Under the pieces are notes generated by a model that saw only the letters and a list, made by a program, of their open reading frames with translations, had not been told where the DNA came from and did no database searches. Below are positions 19,692-28,814 of a stretch of DNA of 64,000 nucleotides, piece by piece. Positions within the stretch are counted from its first letter, which is position 1. Each line of letters begins with the position of its first letter. The position numbers and the translations under genes are program-made. The stretch is from an uncultured cyanobacterium (GTDB taxonomy: Bacteria; Cyanobacteriota; Cyanobacteriia; Cyanobacteriales; Nostocaceae): the NCBI GenBank assembly GCA_903903925.1, contig CAIVAU010000083.1:1-64000 (forward strand), written 5' to 3'.

Positions 19692-22600
19692 ATGAAACAA
19701 CGACGATGCCAAACCTTAATTGCTGGTATTTTGCAAATATGCTGTTTCCTAGCTGTTAATAGCTGTGCTAAAGCGCAAATTTCTGCTGATAGAAGTCTCC
19801 CAACTAATGTTAGTAAAGTTGGCAATGTATTTGAAATCACAGGAGGATCAAAAGTTGGTAGCAACCTGTTCCACAGCTTTCTGGAGTTTTCAGTTCCTAC
19901 TAACAACACTGTCTTTTTCAACAACACTTCAGACATCGGTAATATTATTAGCCGGGTAACTGGCGGCTCTCTATCTAATATTGATGGCTTGATTCGCGCC
20001 AACGGGAGCGCTAACTTCATCCTGATTAATCCGAACGGGATTAACTTTGGGCCCAATGCACAGTTGAATATTGGCGGCTCCTTCTTAGGAAGCACGGCGA
20101 GTAGCCTCAAGTTTGCTGATGGCGTAGAGTTTAGCGCCACAAATTCTCAAACTCCCCCCCTACTCACGATCAGTGTTCCAGTCGGTTTGCAGTTTGGGAA
20201 AAATCCGAGTGCGATTAATGTACAAGGTACGGGGCATAGTTTCACTGTTAATAATACAATTTTCTCACCTGTAACCAGAGGCAGTAGCTTAACGGGTCTA
20301 CGGGTTCAGCCTGGTAAAACCTTGGCTTTAGTTGGAGGCAATATCAACTTAGTTGGAGGAACTCTGACAGCAGAGGGAGGGCGAATAGAGTTAGGGAGCG
20401 TTGGGGAAGGTCTGGTTAGTCTGAATTCGACTCCAGGAGGCTGGACTTTAGGTTATGGGGGAGTGCCTTCTTTCCAGGATATCGACATGCGATCGCAGTC
20501 TTCAGCAGATGCGAGCGGTGCTAGTGGTGGTTCGATCCACATACAGGGGCGAAATCTCACAGTAGAGGATGGTTCAGTCATTCTCATTCAGAATCAAGGA
20601 ACCCAAGCAGCAGGAGCAATTAATATCAACACCTCCGAGTCGGTGAAAGTGAGTGGAACCAAACCAGATGGAACGATTCGCAGCAGCATCACGAATGAAA
20701 CAGTAGGACCAGGTAACGGAGGGGATATTGATATTTCAACTCCACAGTTAGTTGTAGAGGGAGGAGCAAGTGTAGGTGCGAGTAGCTACAGTCAGGCAAA
20801 AGGTGGCAATGTTAATGTAACTGCCCCTCAGTCGGTACAAGTCATGGGTGCAAGCGCTGTTAACCCTAGTGTTACCAGTTCTCTTGTTACTTCCGCTTTT
20901 GCTTCAGGAGATTCAGGTGATAATACAGTGTCAACCGGGAGTTTGACCACAGGCGGAGGAGGCACAATTGTCTCTACGACGTTTGGAACAGGTAAAGGTG
21001 GAAATCTAAACATCAACGCCTCTAATTCTGTAGATGTCACCGGTGTGGAACCCACACTCTTTGTACCCAGCAGTTTGTTTGCTGCCACATTCAGTGCTGG
21101 AAATGCCGGGAACGTGACAATCAATACGCCAAGATTAACCGTTGAGAATGGGGGACGGGTCGGTGCTTTTACCTTTGCTACTGGTTCATCTGGCAATGTG
21201 AACATCAACGCGCCAGATTTTGTAGAAGTCAAAGGTGTAGTCCCAGGATCTGTAAATCCTAGCTTGATTGGTTCCTCTGGAAATGCGGTTGATAGCAGTT
21301 TACAGCAAACGTTTAACTTGCCTCCTTTGCCAAGTGGAAAATCGGGAAACGCAACGATTAATACAGGGCAATTGACTGTTACGGATGGGGCTCAAGTCAC
21401 GGTGAGGAATGACGGATCAGGAGATGCTGGGACGCTGCTGGTCAACGCTGGCTCTATTTTATTGGACAATCAAGGCGGGATCACCGCAGTTACCAGAGGA
21501 GGGAAAGGGGGCAACATTAACTTGCAAGTGCAAGATTCTTTACAAATGAGCGGCACAAGTCAAATATCTAGTGATAATTTCGGTGCGGGAGCAGGTGGAA
21601 ACTTAACAATTGATACCGGACAACTGATTGTCAGTAATGGGGCATTCCTCTCCTCTACAACTTTTGGTCAAGGAAGGGGAGGAGATATTACAGTTCATGC
21701 CTCTAATTCAGTGGAACTGACCGGAGTAGGATTTGAGGAGTATGAAAAGACTTTTCAGGTAGGTGTCTCAAATGGGACAATTACTCCATATGACCGAGGA
21801 ACTGGCATTATCAGCGGCACTGCCAGCTCGGGAATCTCAGGTAATATTACGATAGAAGCTCCCTCATTACTCCTCCAGAATGGAGCAATTGTGTTTAGCC
21901 CTACCTTTAGTACAGGGTTAGGAGGTAACATTAATATCAACGCCTCTAAGATAGAACTGGTTGGTTCTGCTTTAGAAACGGGGTCTGCAATTGGTAGTAA
22001 TGGCTCAGTAGGTGATATCAACATCAACACAGGTCAGTTGATTGTTCGAGATGGGGCAGTTGTGATCGATGCTACATTTGGTAATGGTGCTGGAGGGAAT
22101 GTAAATTTGAACGCTTCCGATTCCGTGGAACTGCTGAATAGCCCAGTTGACGCTTTAGTTCTGACTGGCATATACACTAACACTAGCCTTGGTCAAGGAA
22201 AAGGCGGTAATGTCAACATTGATACGGGACAGTTAGTGATGCACGATGCAGTCATTGGAAGCAATACGGGGGCTTTACTGCCAACGGGCGTCATTCCCAT
22301 TGGGGGTCCAGGGGGAAATATAGTGATCAAAGCTAGCGATTCTGTAGACCTGTCTGGTGTTCTAGCTGATCCTAGATTTACCACCAGCATAAGTAGCACA
22401 ACTTATAGTAATTCCAGAGCCGGAAACTTGACGATTTCAACCGGGAAGTTGATCGTCCGAGATGGGGCAGACATAGCGACAAATTCTTTGGGTTCTGGAG
22501 ATGCAGGAACCCTAACTGTAAATGCTTCGCAGTCCATCGAACTGAGTGGTACTAAAGTTAATGGTCTCACTCTTGGTGGGTTGTTTGCTGCCTCTGGAAG

Positions 22601-23459
22601 TACGAATTTGCCAGATGTTCATGCAACTGGTGCTTCCGGAAATATCAAGGTGACTACAGACAAGTTGATTGTCCAAAATGGGGCAAGTATAGATGTCAGA
22701 AGTTTAGGCACAGGAAATGCAGGCAATCTCGAAATTGTGGCTAACTCTATCTTGCTTGACAACCAAGGAACTTTATCCGCAGCCACTGCATGGGGTGAAG
22801 GTGGTAACATTTTCCTGCAAACGAAAACCTTACAGTTGCGCCATGACAGTCAGATATCAGCACAAGCAACTGGAACTGGCAACGGTGGCAATATTAGCAT
22901 TACTGGCTTTAGTCCCGCCGATTCTGTGGTGTTACTAGAGGGTAGCAAAATTAACGCCAATGCCGTGCAAGGGCAAGGAGGAAATATCCAAATCAATACC
23001 TTTGGATTATTTGCTTGTCCTGAATGCCAGATTACTGCGAGTTCCCAATTCGGGCTAAATGGTGTGGTAAGAATCATCTCACCAGAAACTGAAACCAAAC
23101 AGGAAGCGATAGATTTGCCACAAGAGATTGTTAAGCCTGAAGAAATCGTGGCACAGGTCTGTCCAGCCAAGAGGGCACAACATAAGAGTGAACTGATTGT
23201 AACTGGGCGCGGGGGATTGCCACCTCGACCCAACGAACCTCTCAGTAGTGAAGCTTTGACAAGTTTTGAATCTTCCCCTTCCCAAGCAGAACATCTTGTT
23301 CATTCCCCGATAGCAACAAGAGAAGCAAACACACAACTACCACCTCCAGCCCATGGTTGGTATGTTAACTCTAAAGGTACTGTCGTTCTGACATCTCAAG
23401 CCCCGACATCTGCTCCCTATTCTTCTGGATTCCCTTCATCCTCGTGCCATGAAAATTAA
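19692..23459 (+). CDS. Two-partner secretion exoprotein (TpsA), filamentous-haemagglutinin type
   Basis: This 1255-aa secreted beta-helix protein has a signal peptide at residues 1-29 (ending AKAQ). The TPS secretion domain (about 30-160) shows the NxxNPNGI-type block ILINPNGINFGPNA. Then come many glycine-rich 20-25 aa repeats (GGNININ, GQLIVRDGA) typical of a right-handed beta-helix. A conserved tail has FACPECQ and VCPAKRA with cysteines. It probably acts at the cell surface in adhesion or as an exoprotein. Its stop overlaps the tpsB start by 11 bp. Confidence 0.9.
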   Translation: MKQRRCQTLIAGILQICCFLAVNSCAKAQISADRSLPTNVSKVGNVFEITGGSKVGSNLFHSFLEFSVPTNNTVFFNNTSDIGNIISRVTGGSLSNIDGLIRANGSANFILINPNGINFGPNAQLNIGGSFLGSTASSLKFADGVEFSATNSQTPPLLTISVPVGLQFGKNPSAINVQGTGHSFTVNNTIFSPVTRGSSLTGLRVQPGKTLALVGGNINLVGGTLTAEGGRIELGSVGEGLVSLNSTPGGWTLGYGGVPSFQDIDMRSQSSADASGASGGSIHIQGRNLTVEDGSVILIQNQGTQAAGAININTSESVKVSGTKPDGTIRSSITNETVGPGNGGDIDISTPQLVVEGGASVGASSYSQAKGGNVNVTAPQSVQVMGASAVNPSVTSSLVTSAFASGDSGDNTVSTGSLTTGGGGTIVSTTFGTGKGGNLNINASNSVDVTGVEPTLFVPSSLFAATFSAGNAGNVTINTPRLTVENGGRVGAFTFATGSSGNVNINAPDFVEVKGVVPGSVNPSLIGSSGNAVDSSLQQTFNLPPLPSGKSGNATINTGQLTVTDGAQVTVRNDGSGDAGTLLVNAGSILLDNQGGITAVTRGGKGGNINLQVQDSLQMSGTSQISSDNFGAGAGGNLTIDTGQLIVSNGAFLSSTTFGQGRGGDITVHASNSVELTGVGFEEYEKTFQVGVSNGTITPYDRGTGIISGTASSGISGNITIEAPSLLLQNGAIVFSPTFSTGLGGNININASKIELVGSALETGSAIGSNGSVGDININTGQLIVRDGAVVIDATFGNGAGGNVNLNASDSVELLNSPVDALVLTGIYTNTSLGQGKGGNVNIDTGQLVMHDAVIGSNTGALLPTGVIPIGGPGGNIVIKASDSVDLSGVLADPRFTTSISSTTYSNSRAGNLTISTGKLIVRDGADIATNSLGSGDAGTLTVNASQSIELSGTKVNGLTLGGLFAASGSTNLPDVHATGASGNIKVTTDKLIVQNGASIDVRSLGTGNAGNLEIVANSILLDNQGTLSAATAWGEGGNIFLQTKTLQLRHDSQISAQATGTGNGGNISITGFSPADSVVLLEGSKINANAVQGQGGNIQINTFGLFACPECQITASSQFGLNGVVRIISPETETKQEAIDLPQEIVKPEEIVAQVCPAKRAQHKSELIVTGRGGLPPRPNEPLSSEALTSFESSPSQAEHLVHSPIATREANTQLPPPAHGWYVNSKGTVVLTSQAPTSAPYSSGFPSSSCHEN

Positions 23460-25278
23460 AACAGGCGCAGGGGTGCAGGGGTGCAGGGAGGACTCGGGGT
23501 CCCCTCTGGGGAGAGGGGGGAGAGGGGGGCAGGGGTGCAGGGGGGAAGAATTGACCACGGTAACCTTACAGGGGGAAGGGAGTAAGACAACAGTATCCCC
23601 TTGTCTCCCCTTACTCCCCCTAGTTCTTCTACTCTCCAACACACCTGCGGTATGGGCGCAGTCAATCAATTCCGTTACCCCAATTTCCACAGAACAACTA
23701 CCCCAAGAGACTCCGGTGACAGTACCTTCAACTGCCAAGGAGACCCAGAATCTGCCGAGTGGGACTATTTTTGTGCGAAAGTTTGAGTTTGTTGGTAATA
23801 CTGTGTTGAGCCAAAAGGAGTTAGACCAAGCAACGGCTGACTTTATTGGGAAACCCATCTCTTTTGCTCAACTTTTAGAAGCTGCTAATAAAGTCACTGC
23901 ACTTTACCTCACAAAGGGTTATATCACTTCCGGAGCTTATATACCTAGTCAAGAGATGCAATCAGGTGTCATCAAAATTCAAATGCTTGAAGGTAGTCTG
24001 GAAGACATTAAGGTCGATATCGTCAAAGGGCACGTTAGTCGAGATTATGTCCGCGATCGCATCGCTTTAGGTGCCTCAAAACCTCTCAATATCAAACGGC
24101 TACAACAAGCACTGCAATTGCTGCAATTTAACCCCCTGATTGAAAAAATAGATGCTGAATTAACGGCTGGAACTAAACCAGGTACGAATTCCTTAGAAGT
24201 CAGAGTTACGGGAGCAAAAACCTTCAGCACAAGATTCAGCATTGATAATAACCGCAACCCTAGCATTGGGAGTTTTGAACGCAGTATCGAAATATCGGAA
24301 GCTAACCTTCTGGGAGTGGAAGATGAGTTAAGTTTTGCCTATAGCAATACTGATGGCAGCAACAGGTTTGAAGCCAATTACACCTTGCCAGTGAACTCCC
24401 ACAATGGTACTGTGAACTTCAACTACCAAAGTACTAACAACGATATCATTGAACCCCCTTTCAACAATTTAGGGATCAAGGTCAATGCTCGCGAATATGG
24501 ACTCACTTTCCGCCAGCCAGTCATTCAAACAGCCACGCCAAAACGCAGCCAAGAACTTGCCCTTAGTCTTACAGCATCAAGGCGAGAAAGTAATGCCTCT
24601 ATTTTAGGAGTTAACTTTCCGCTCTTCCCAGGAGCTGATGTCAATGGATCAACCCGGATCACAGAGCTAAATTTTGGTCAAGAATGGCTTCAGCGCAAGC
24701 GTCAAGAAGTCCTAGCGGCTCGTTCGGAATTTAGTTTTGGCATTGGTGCTTTTGATGCAACTGTTAATAACAATCAGCCAGATAGCCGATTTTTTGTCTG
24801 GCGAGGACAACTCCTCTATTTGCGGCGCATGGGAGAAGCGATCGGTAAGCCGGCTATTGGTCCTACACTAGTATTCCGTTTAAACGCGCAACTGACAGGC
24901 GATTCTCTACTTTCTCGTGAGCAGTTTAGTTTGGGAGGTCAAGCAACTGTGCGCGGTTACCGCCAAGATGCCTTGCTCACAGATAATGGCGTTTCTGCTT
25001 CTGTTGAAGCACGGCTACCCATTGTTAAAGTACCAGAGGTGCAAGGAAGTTTACAATTTGCACCATTCGTTGATTTTGGTGCTGCTTGGAATACAAATAG
25101 AAGCAATCCAAATCCTAATACTTTAGCGGGTATTGGATTTGGGTTACTATGGCAGATGGATGAGAAATTTACGGCTCGTTTGGATTGGGGTATTCCTTTA
25201 GTTGATATTCATTTGAAGAACAGTAGAACATGGCAAGAAAATGGCGTGTATTTTCAAGTTGATTACAGCCCGTTTTAA
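23449..25278 (+). CDS. TpsB outer-membrane transporter (ShlB/FhaC/HecB family)
   Basis: The 609-aa product secretes the upstream TpsA. After an unusual leader, a hydrophobic segment (LPLLPLVLLLSNTPAVWAQ, about 53-72) serves as signal peptide. A POTRA domain (about 108-180; FEFVGNTVLSQKEL) and a second POTRA-like segment precede a 16-strand barrel with SLGGQATVRGYRQDAL and a terminal aromatic residue (VDYSPF). The first ~45 residues are Gly/Arg-rich and encoded by G-rich repeat DNA, so the true start may be downstream or the leader may have been lengthened by repeat insertion. Confidence 0.88.
   Translation: MKIKTGAGVQGCREDSGSPLGRGGRGGQGCRGEELTTVTLQGEGSKTTVSPCLPLLPLVLLLSNTPAVWAQSINSVTPISTEQLPQETPVTVPSTAKETQNLPSGTIFVRKFEFVGNTVLSQKELDQATADFIGKPISFAQLLEAANKVTALYLTKGYITSGAYIPSQEMQSGVIKIQMLEGSLEDIKVDIVKGHVSRDYVRDRIALGASKPLNIKRLQQALQLLQFNPLIEKIDAELTAGTKPGTNSLEVRVTGAKTFSTRFSIDNNRNPSIGSFERSIEISEANLLGVEDELSFAYSNTDGSNRFEANYTLPVNSHNGTVNFNYQSTNNDIIEPPFNNLGIKVNAREYGLTFRQPVIQTATPKRSQELALSLTASRRESNASILGVNFPLFPGADVNGSTRITELNFGQEWLQRKRQEVLAARSEFSFGIGAFDATVNNNQPDSRFFVWRGQLLYLRRMGEAIGKPAIGPTLVFRLNAQLTGDSLLSREQFSLGGQATVRGYRQDALLTDNGVSASVEARLPIVKVPEVQGSLQFAPFVDFGAAWNTNRSNPNPNTLAGIGFGLLWQMDEKFTARLDWGIPLVDIHLKNSRTWQENGVYFQVDYSPF
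23461..23620 (+). repeat. G/C-rich intergenic-type repeats inside the tpsB 5' end
   Basis: Units such as GCAGGGGTGCAGGG, GGGGAGAGGGGGG and CCCCTTGTCTCCCCTTACTCCCC match the low-complexity tracts found between genes elsewhere in the window. Here they are read in frame as the TpsB leader. Confidence 0.7.
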
Positions 25279-25359
25279 AAGAGTTAGGAGTTAGGAGTTA
25301 GAAGTTACAAGGGTTTGAACTGAAACTTTTAGAATTGAAAATTTTACTTATATATTATA

Positions 25360-28092
25360 ATGTTGCGATATTTGATCAGAATTACTAAGAGACATCGTCG
25401 GATATTAGTGCTGATAGTTTCAGTCTTGTTTGGACTGGTTTCTAGTTTAAGTATTCCGGCTTGGTCTAATTCAAATCGTGCAAGTGTTAAGAGCTATGAT
25501 TCAGAATTTAGAACTCAGGGTTCTTCTAGAAAGGCTTTGGAATTAGCACGGGAAGGTCAAGAGAAATATAATGCAGGCAAATTTGATGAAGCTGCAAATT
25601 TGTGGCAAGAAGCGGCTGAGGCTTATCGGCAAGTAAAGGATGACGAAGGGATGACGAAGAGCTTGATCAATAAGTCTCAGGCTCTTCAGGATTTAGGATT
25701 GTATTCTAAGGCTTGTAAGGCTTTACTTCAGGCTTTTTCTATGCATGACCCAGACTGCAATCAACAACAACTGGATAAGTTTCTCGTCACCTTTTCTCAA
25801 CAGAAAGATTCTGTTTCACCTACTCAAGCTATTGGCTTACGTAGCCTTGGTGAAGTCTTACGAAGGCAGGGGTTTCTGGTGCAGTCGAAAAAAGTTTTGC
25901 TGTTGAGTTTGTCGGGAGAGAAAAGAGAACCATCAAGTGATATTTTGCTGAGTTTAGCTAATACAGAACGTGCTTTAGGAAATCAAATTCGAGAACGTTG
26001 GGATTATGAAGGGGTGACTTCTATTATAGACCGTAAGTCTCAAGCAGATGCTTTAGCACCCTACCAGGAAGCTTTTAAGTACTATATTCAAGCTGCGATC
26101 GCAACATCAGCTTCCCCAACTCCTAAAATTCAAGCGCAACTCAATCACTTTAAACTGTTACTGGAAACCCAAAAATGGTGGGAAGAACAGACGAATCGGC
26201 GCATAGTTTCTTGGTCTAGGTTTGGTGAGTCTAAGTTGATCGAGAGGGGAAAGGATTTTTTGTCGCAATTAGAGTTCAAGCTGAACCAGGATGAACAAGC
26301 TTTGCAAAGTCAAATTGAACTCACTCTGACAACACTTTCTCCGAATCGGGCTGCAATTTATGCTCAGATTAACTTTGCTCAAAGTTTAATTCAAAGCAAA
26401 CAGACTGACAAAGTAGAATCTTTGTTGAATACAGGGCTGAAACAGGCTCGAAATTTACAAGACAAGCGAGCAGAAACCTACGCTCTGGGTTATTTGGGAA
26501 AATTATACTACGAGCAAGGGCAGTTTAGTCGGGCAATAGAATTGACTCGGCAAGCTCTGATGTTAGCTCAAGAACAAAATATCATTGGAGATGCACGGGA
26601 AATTACTTATCTTTGGCAATCTCAGTTAGGGAGTTTACTGAGAAAACAGGGAGATGCAAAAGGTGCGATCGCTGCTTACACAGCCGCCTTCAACACTCTC
26701 CAGTCCCTCCGCAGCGATTTAAATACGAATAACCGAGATGTTCAGTTTAACTTTCTTCAAGAGGTCAAACCTGTTTATCTAGATTTAGTGGATTTACTAT
26801 TGAAGTCCAAATTCAGTCCAGAAGAACTGAATTCATTAGTAGTGTCGAATCAAAAGGTTGAGGCAAACAAGCCTAAAAACCGTTTAGAGTTAGCCCGAAG
26901 GGTGATAGAATCTCTCCAATTAGCAGAGCTTGACAACTTTTTTCAAGACCCCTGTTCAGAAGAAATGAATATTGCCGTGCAGATTGATGACATTGATCCG
27001 CACGCAGCTGTTATCTATCCAATTGTTTTAAAAGACCGCTTAGAAATTATCATTTCTTTGCCAGGAAAACCTCTACAACAATTCACAACTCTCGTTGGAG
27101 AGAGAGAAATCAATGACACTTTAGATCGGCTTTATGATCGCTTAGATAACACAACTGTCAATAATTCGGCTCGCAACATCCTATCAACTTCTAATCCAGA
27201 TCCAGAAGAGTTGAAAGAAAATCTTCAAGAACTGTTACCTATTTTTAGAAATCTTTATAACTGGTTAATCCAACCTTTCGAGACAGAATTAGATACGAAC
27301 CAAGTCAGAAATTTAGTTTTTGTGATGAATGGTCGATTGCAGAAAGTCCCGATGGTTGCCCTCTACAATGGTCAAAAATATCTGATTGAAAAATATGGGG
27401 TTGCTCTAGTTCCAAGTTTACAACTTATAGATCCGAAACTCTTGAAACCCGAACATCTGAAGGTTTTAGCTGCTGGAATAAGTAAGCAAATTAAGGTACA
27501 AGGAGAAACTTTTTCTGCATTAGTTAATGTTCAGAGGGAATTAAATGAAATTAAAGCAGCTTTTCCTGATTCTCAGAAACTCTTGAATCAAGAGTTTACG
27601 GCGCAAAGTATCCAAAAGGAGTTAAAGTTGAGTTTCCCTGTGGTTCATTTAGCAACTCACGGGCTGTTTAGTTCTAATCCTCAAAAGAATTTTATTATTA
27701 CGGGGGATGGGAAAAGTATTAGTATTGATGAGTTGAGTAAATTGTTGAGAGAACCAGAGGGAAAATTGGAACTATTGGTGCTGAGTGCTTGCGAAACTGC
27801 GACGGGTGATGAAAGGGCTGTATTAGGTTTAGCAGGAACCGCCGTACGTTCTGGTGCACGCAGTACTCTTGCTACTCTCTGGCCTGTGGGAGATGCTTCT
27901 ACGGCTAAGCTGATGGGTGAGTTTTATCAGGAGTTAAAAACAAAAGGGAAGAAGAAATTAGACGCTCTCAGGGTCGCTCAACTGTCGCTGATAGAGTCTT
28001 TGAAGAATCAGCCTCCATTCGATGAGCTTAGGGTTTTGCCTCCTCATCCTTACTACTGGGCACCTTACATTTTGGTGGGAAATTGGCAATAG
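25360..28092 (+). CDS. TPR-CHAT caspase-like protein
   Basis: This 910-aa protein has an N-terminal hydrophobic signal or anchor (about 16-38) and TPR-type helical repeats (about 55-450). A C-terminal CHAT domain has the His-Cys pair His767 (HLATHG) and Cys811 (LSACET), followed by GLAGTAVRSGARSTLATLWPV and PYYWAPYILVGNW. CHAT proteins are clan CD peptidase relatives. In cyanobacteria they are often encoded with TpsA/TpsB. It follows tpsB by 81 bp and may process or regulate the secreted protein in the periplasm. Substrate is unknown. Confidence 0.88.
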   Translation: MLRYLIRITKRHRRILVLIVSVLFGLVSSLSIPAWSNSNRASVKSYDSEFRTQGSSRKALELAREGQEKYNAGKFDEAANLWQEAAEAYRQVKDDEGMTKSLINKSQALQDLGLYSKACKALLQAFSMHDPDCNQQQLDKFLVTFSQQKDSVSPTQAIGLRSLGEVLRRQGFLVQSKKVLLLSLSGEKREPSSDILLSLANTERALGNQIRERWDYEGVTSIIDRKSQADALAPYQEAFKYYIQAAIATSASPTPKIQAQLNHFKLLLETQKWWEEQTNRRIVSWSRFGESKLIERGKDFLSQLEFKLNQDEQALQSQIELTLTTLSPNRAAIYAQINFAQSLIQSKQTDKVESLLNTGLKQARNLQDKRAETYALGYLGKLYYEQGQFSRAIELTRQALMLAQEQNIIGDAREITYLWQSQLGSLLRKQGDAKGAIAAYTAAFNTLQSLRSDLNTNNRDVQFNFLQEVKPVYLDLVDLLLKSKFSPEELNSLVVSNQKVEANKPKNRLELARRVIESLQLAELDNFFQDPCSEEMNIAVQIDDIDPHAAVIYPIVLKDRLEIIISLPGKPLQQFTTLVGEREINDTLDRLYDRLDNTTVNNSARNILSTSNPDPEELKENLQELLPIFRNLYNWLIQPFETELDTNQVRNLVFVMNGRLQKVPMVALYNGQKYLIEKYGVALVPSLQLIDPKLLKPEHLKVLAAGISKQIKVQGETFSALVNVQRELNEIKAAFPDSQKLLNQEFTAQSIQKELKLSFPVVHLATHGLFSSNPQKNFIITGDGKSISIDELSKLLREPEGKLELLVLSACETATGDERAVLGLAGTAVRSGARSTLATLWPVGDASTAKLMGEFYQELKTKGKKKLDALRVAQLSLIESLKNQPPFDELRVLPPHPYYWAPYILVGNWQ

Positions 28093-28165
28093 GTTTAAAT
28101 CCCCTTTCTGGCTTAGTTCTAATCTTTTCTAAAATCTTAAAAACTCCACCCATTTTCTGTCTAAG

Positions 28166-28501
28166 CTATCTAACTGCAAACCCATCGTACTGTCGCATGA
28201 ACGGTGAATGATATGCCAATACGATATCCTCCTTGGGTATTCCTAGTTCGACTAATTCATTCGCTACACCTACTTCTGTACCATCGTATTGAATCCAAAT
28301 TTTATTGCCCTTTAAGTCCATATGAATAAGGGAACCATACACACGACGACTTTTATTCCAACCGGAACGTACTACCTGATAGTGATCTCCTTCACGATCA
28401 AACACGGTGTGTACTTCTATATCCCCATTAACTGGTTTAATCTGACTGTGGGCAGTCAGCACTTGCTTAATCAATTGGCGGTACTGCTCGATTTTATCCA
28501 T
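28166..28501 (-). CDS. xisI: XisI-family protein
   Basis: This 111-aa protein of the XisI family is named after a factor controlling excision of the fdxN element in Anabaena heterocysts. Family signatures are MDKIEQYRQLIKQVL at the N-terminus, DREGDHYQVVRSGW and VYGSLIHMDLKGNKIWIQYDGTE. It ends GVANELVELGIPKEDIVLAYHSP. Many copies occur in filamentous cyanobacteria without any nearby excision element, so a direct role in excision is not implied. The normal partner gene xisH is only a fragment here. Confidence 0.85.
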   Translation of the reverse strand: MDKIEQYRQLIKQVLTAHSQIKPVNGDIEVHTVFDREGDHYQVVRSGWNKSRRVYGSLIHMDLKGNKIWIQYDGTEVGVANELVELGIPKEDIVLAYHSPFMRQYDGFAVR

Positions 28502-28626
28502 TGTGCGATCGCCTGATGTTCCACATTATAAATTAGTAGGTTAAGTCGATGTTCTTGGGTGACTTCTTGAATAAACCGGAGCCGGAAAAATTCTTCATAA
28601 GTTTCTAGGGGAACAAGCACGGCATC
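28471..28626 (-). pseudogene. xisH: Truncated xisH remnant (C-terminal 51 codons)
   Basis: In the frame ending TGA at 28471, the reading DAVLVPLETYEEFF...LNLLIYNVEHQAIAQW matches the C-terminal end of XisH. It overlaps the xisI start by 31 bp, as intact xisHI pairs do. A TAA lies immediately upstream (28627-28629), and no XisH N-terminus is seen in the following 180 bp. The gene has lost its catalytic-like front part. Confidence 0.65.
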
Positions 28627-28814
28627 TTATTTTATTACTACATCGTTTCTGTTCTAAATTCCACAATCAAAATAAAAAACTTGTAGCCACGGAGAGTACT
28701 CTTAGTATCAGTCGATATGCCAATGAGCTAGTCCTAGTTATTTGTTGAGGTCAACAGTTCTTGTGCGGGGAATGCAGGGGGAGATTATTCTTCCCCTGGT
28801 TCTCATAGCTAAAT

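Noticed and set aside
19679-20140. Minus-strand frame of 153 codons opposite tpsA
   Set aside because: Antisense shadow of a strong coding region. Its composition reflects the repetitive tpsA codons. The same holds for other antisense frames in tpsA at 20828, 21755 and 22850.
23436-23858. 140-codon minus-strand frame over the tpsB start
   Set aside because: It arises from G-rich repeats read backwards and runs against TpsB signal peptide and POTRA coding.
28166-28626. fdxN-type excision element boundary
   Set aside because: Only xisI and a xisH fragment are seen. No recombinase (xisF-like) or core-site repeat in the window.
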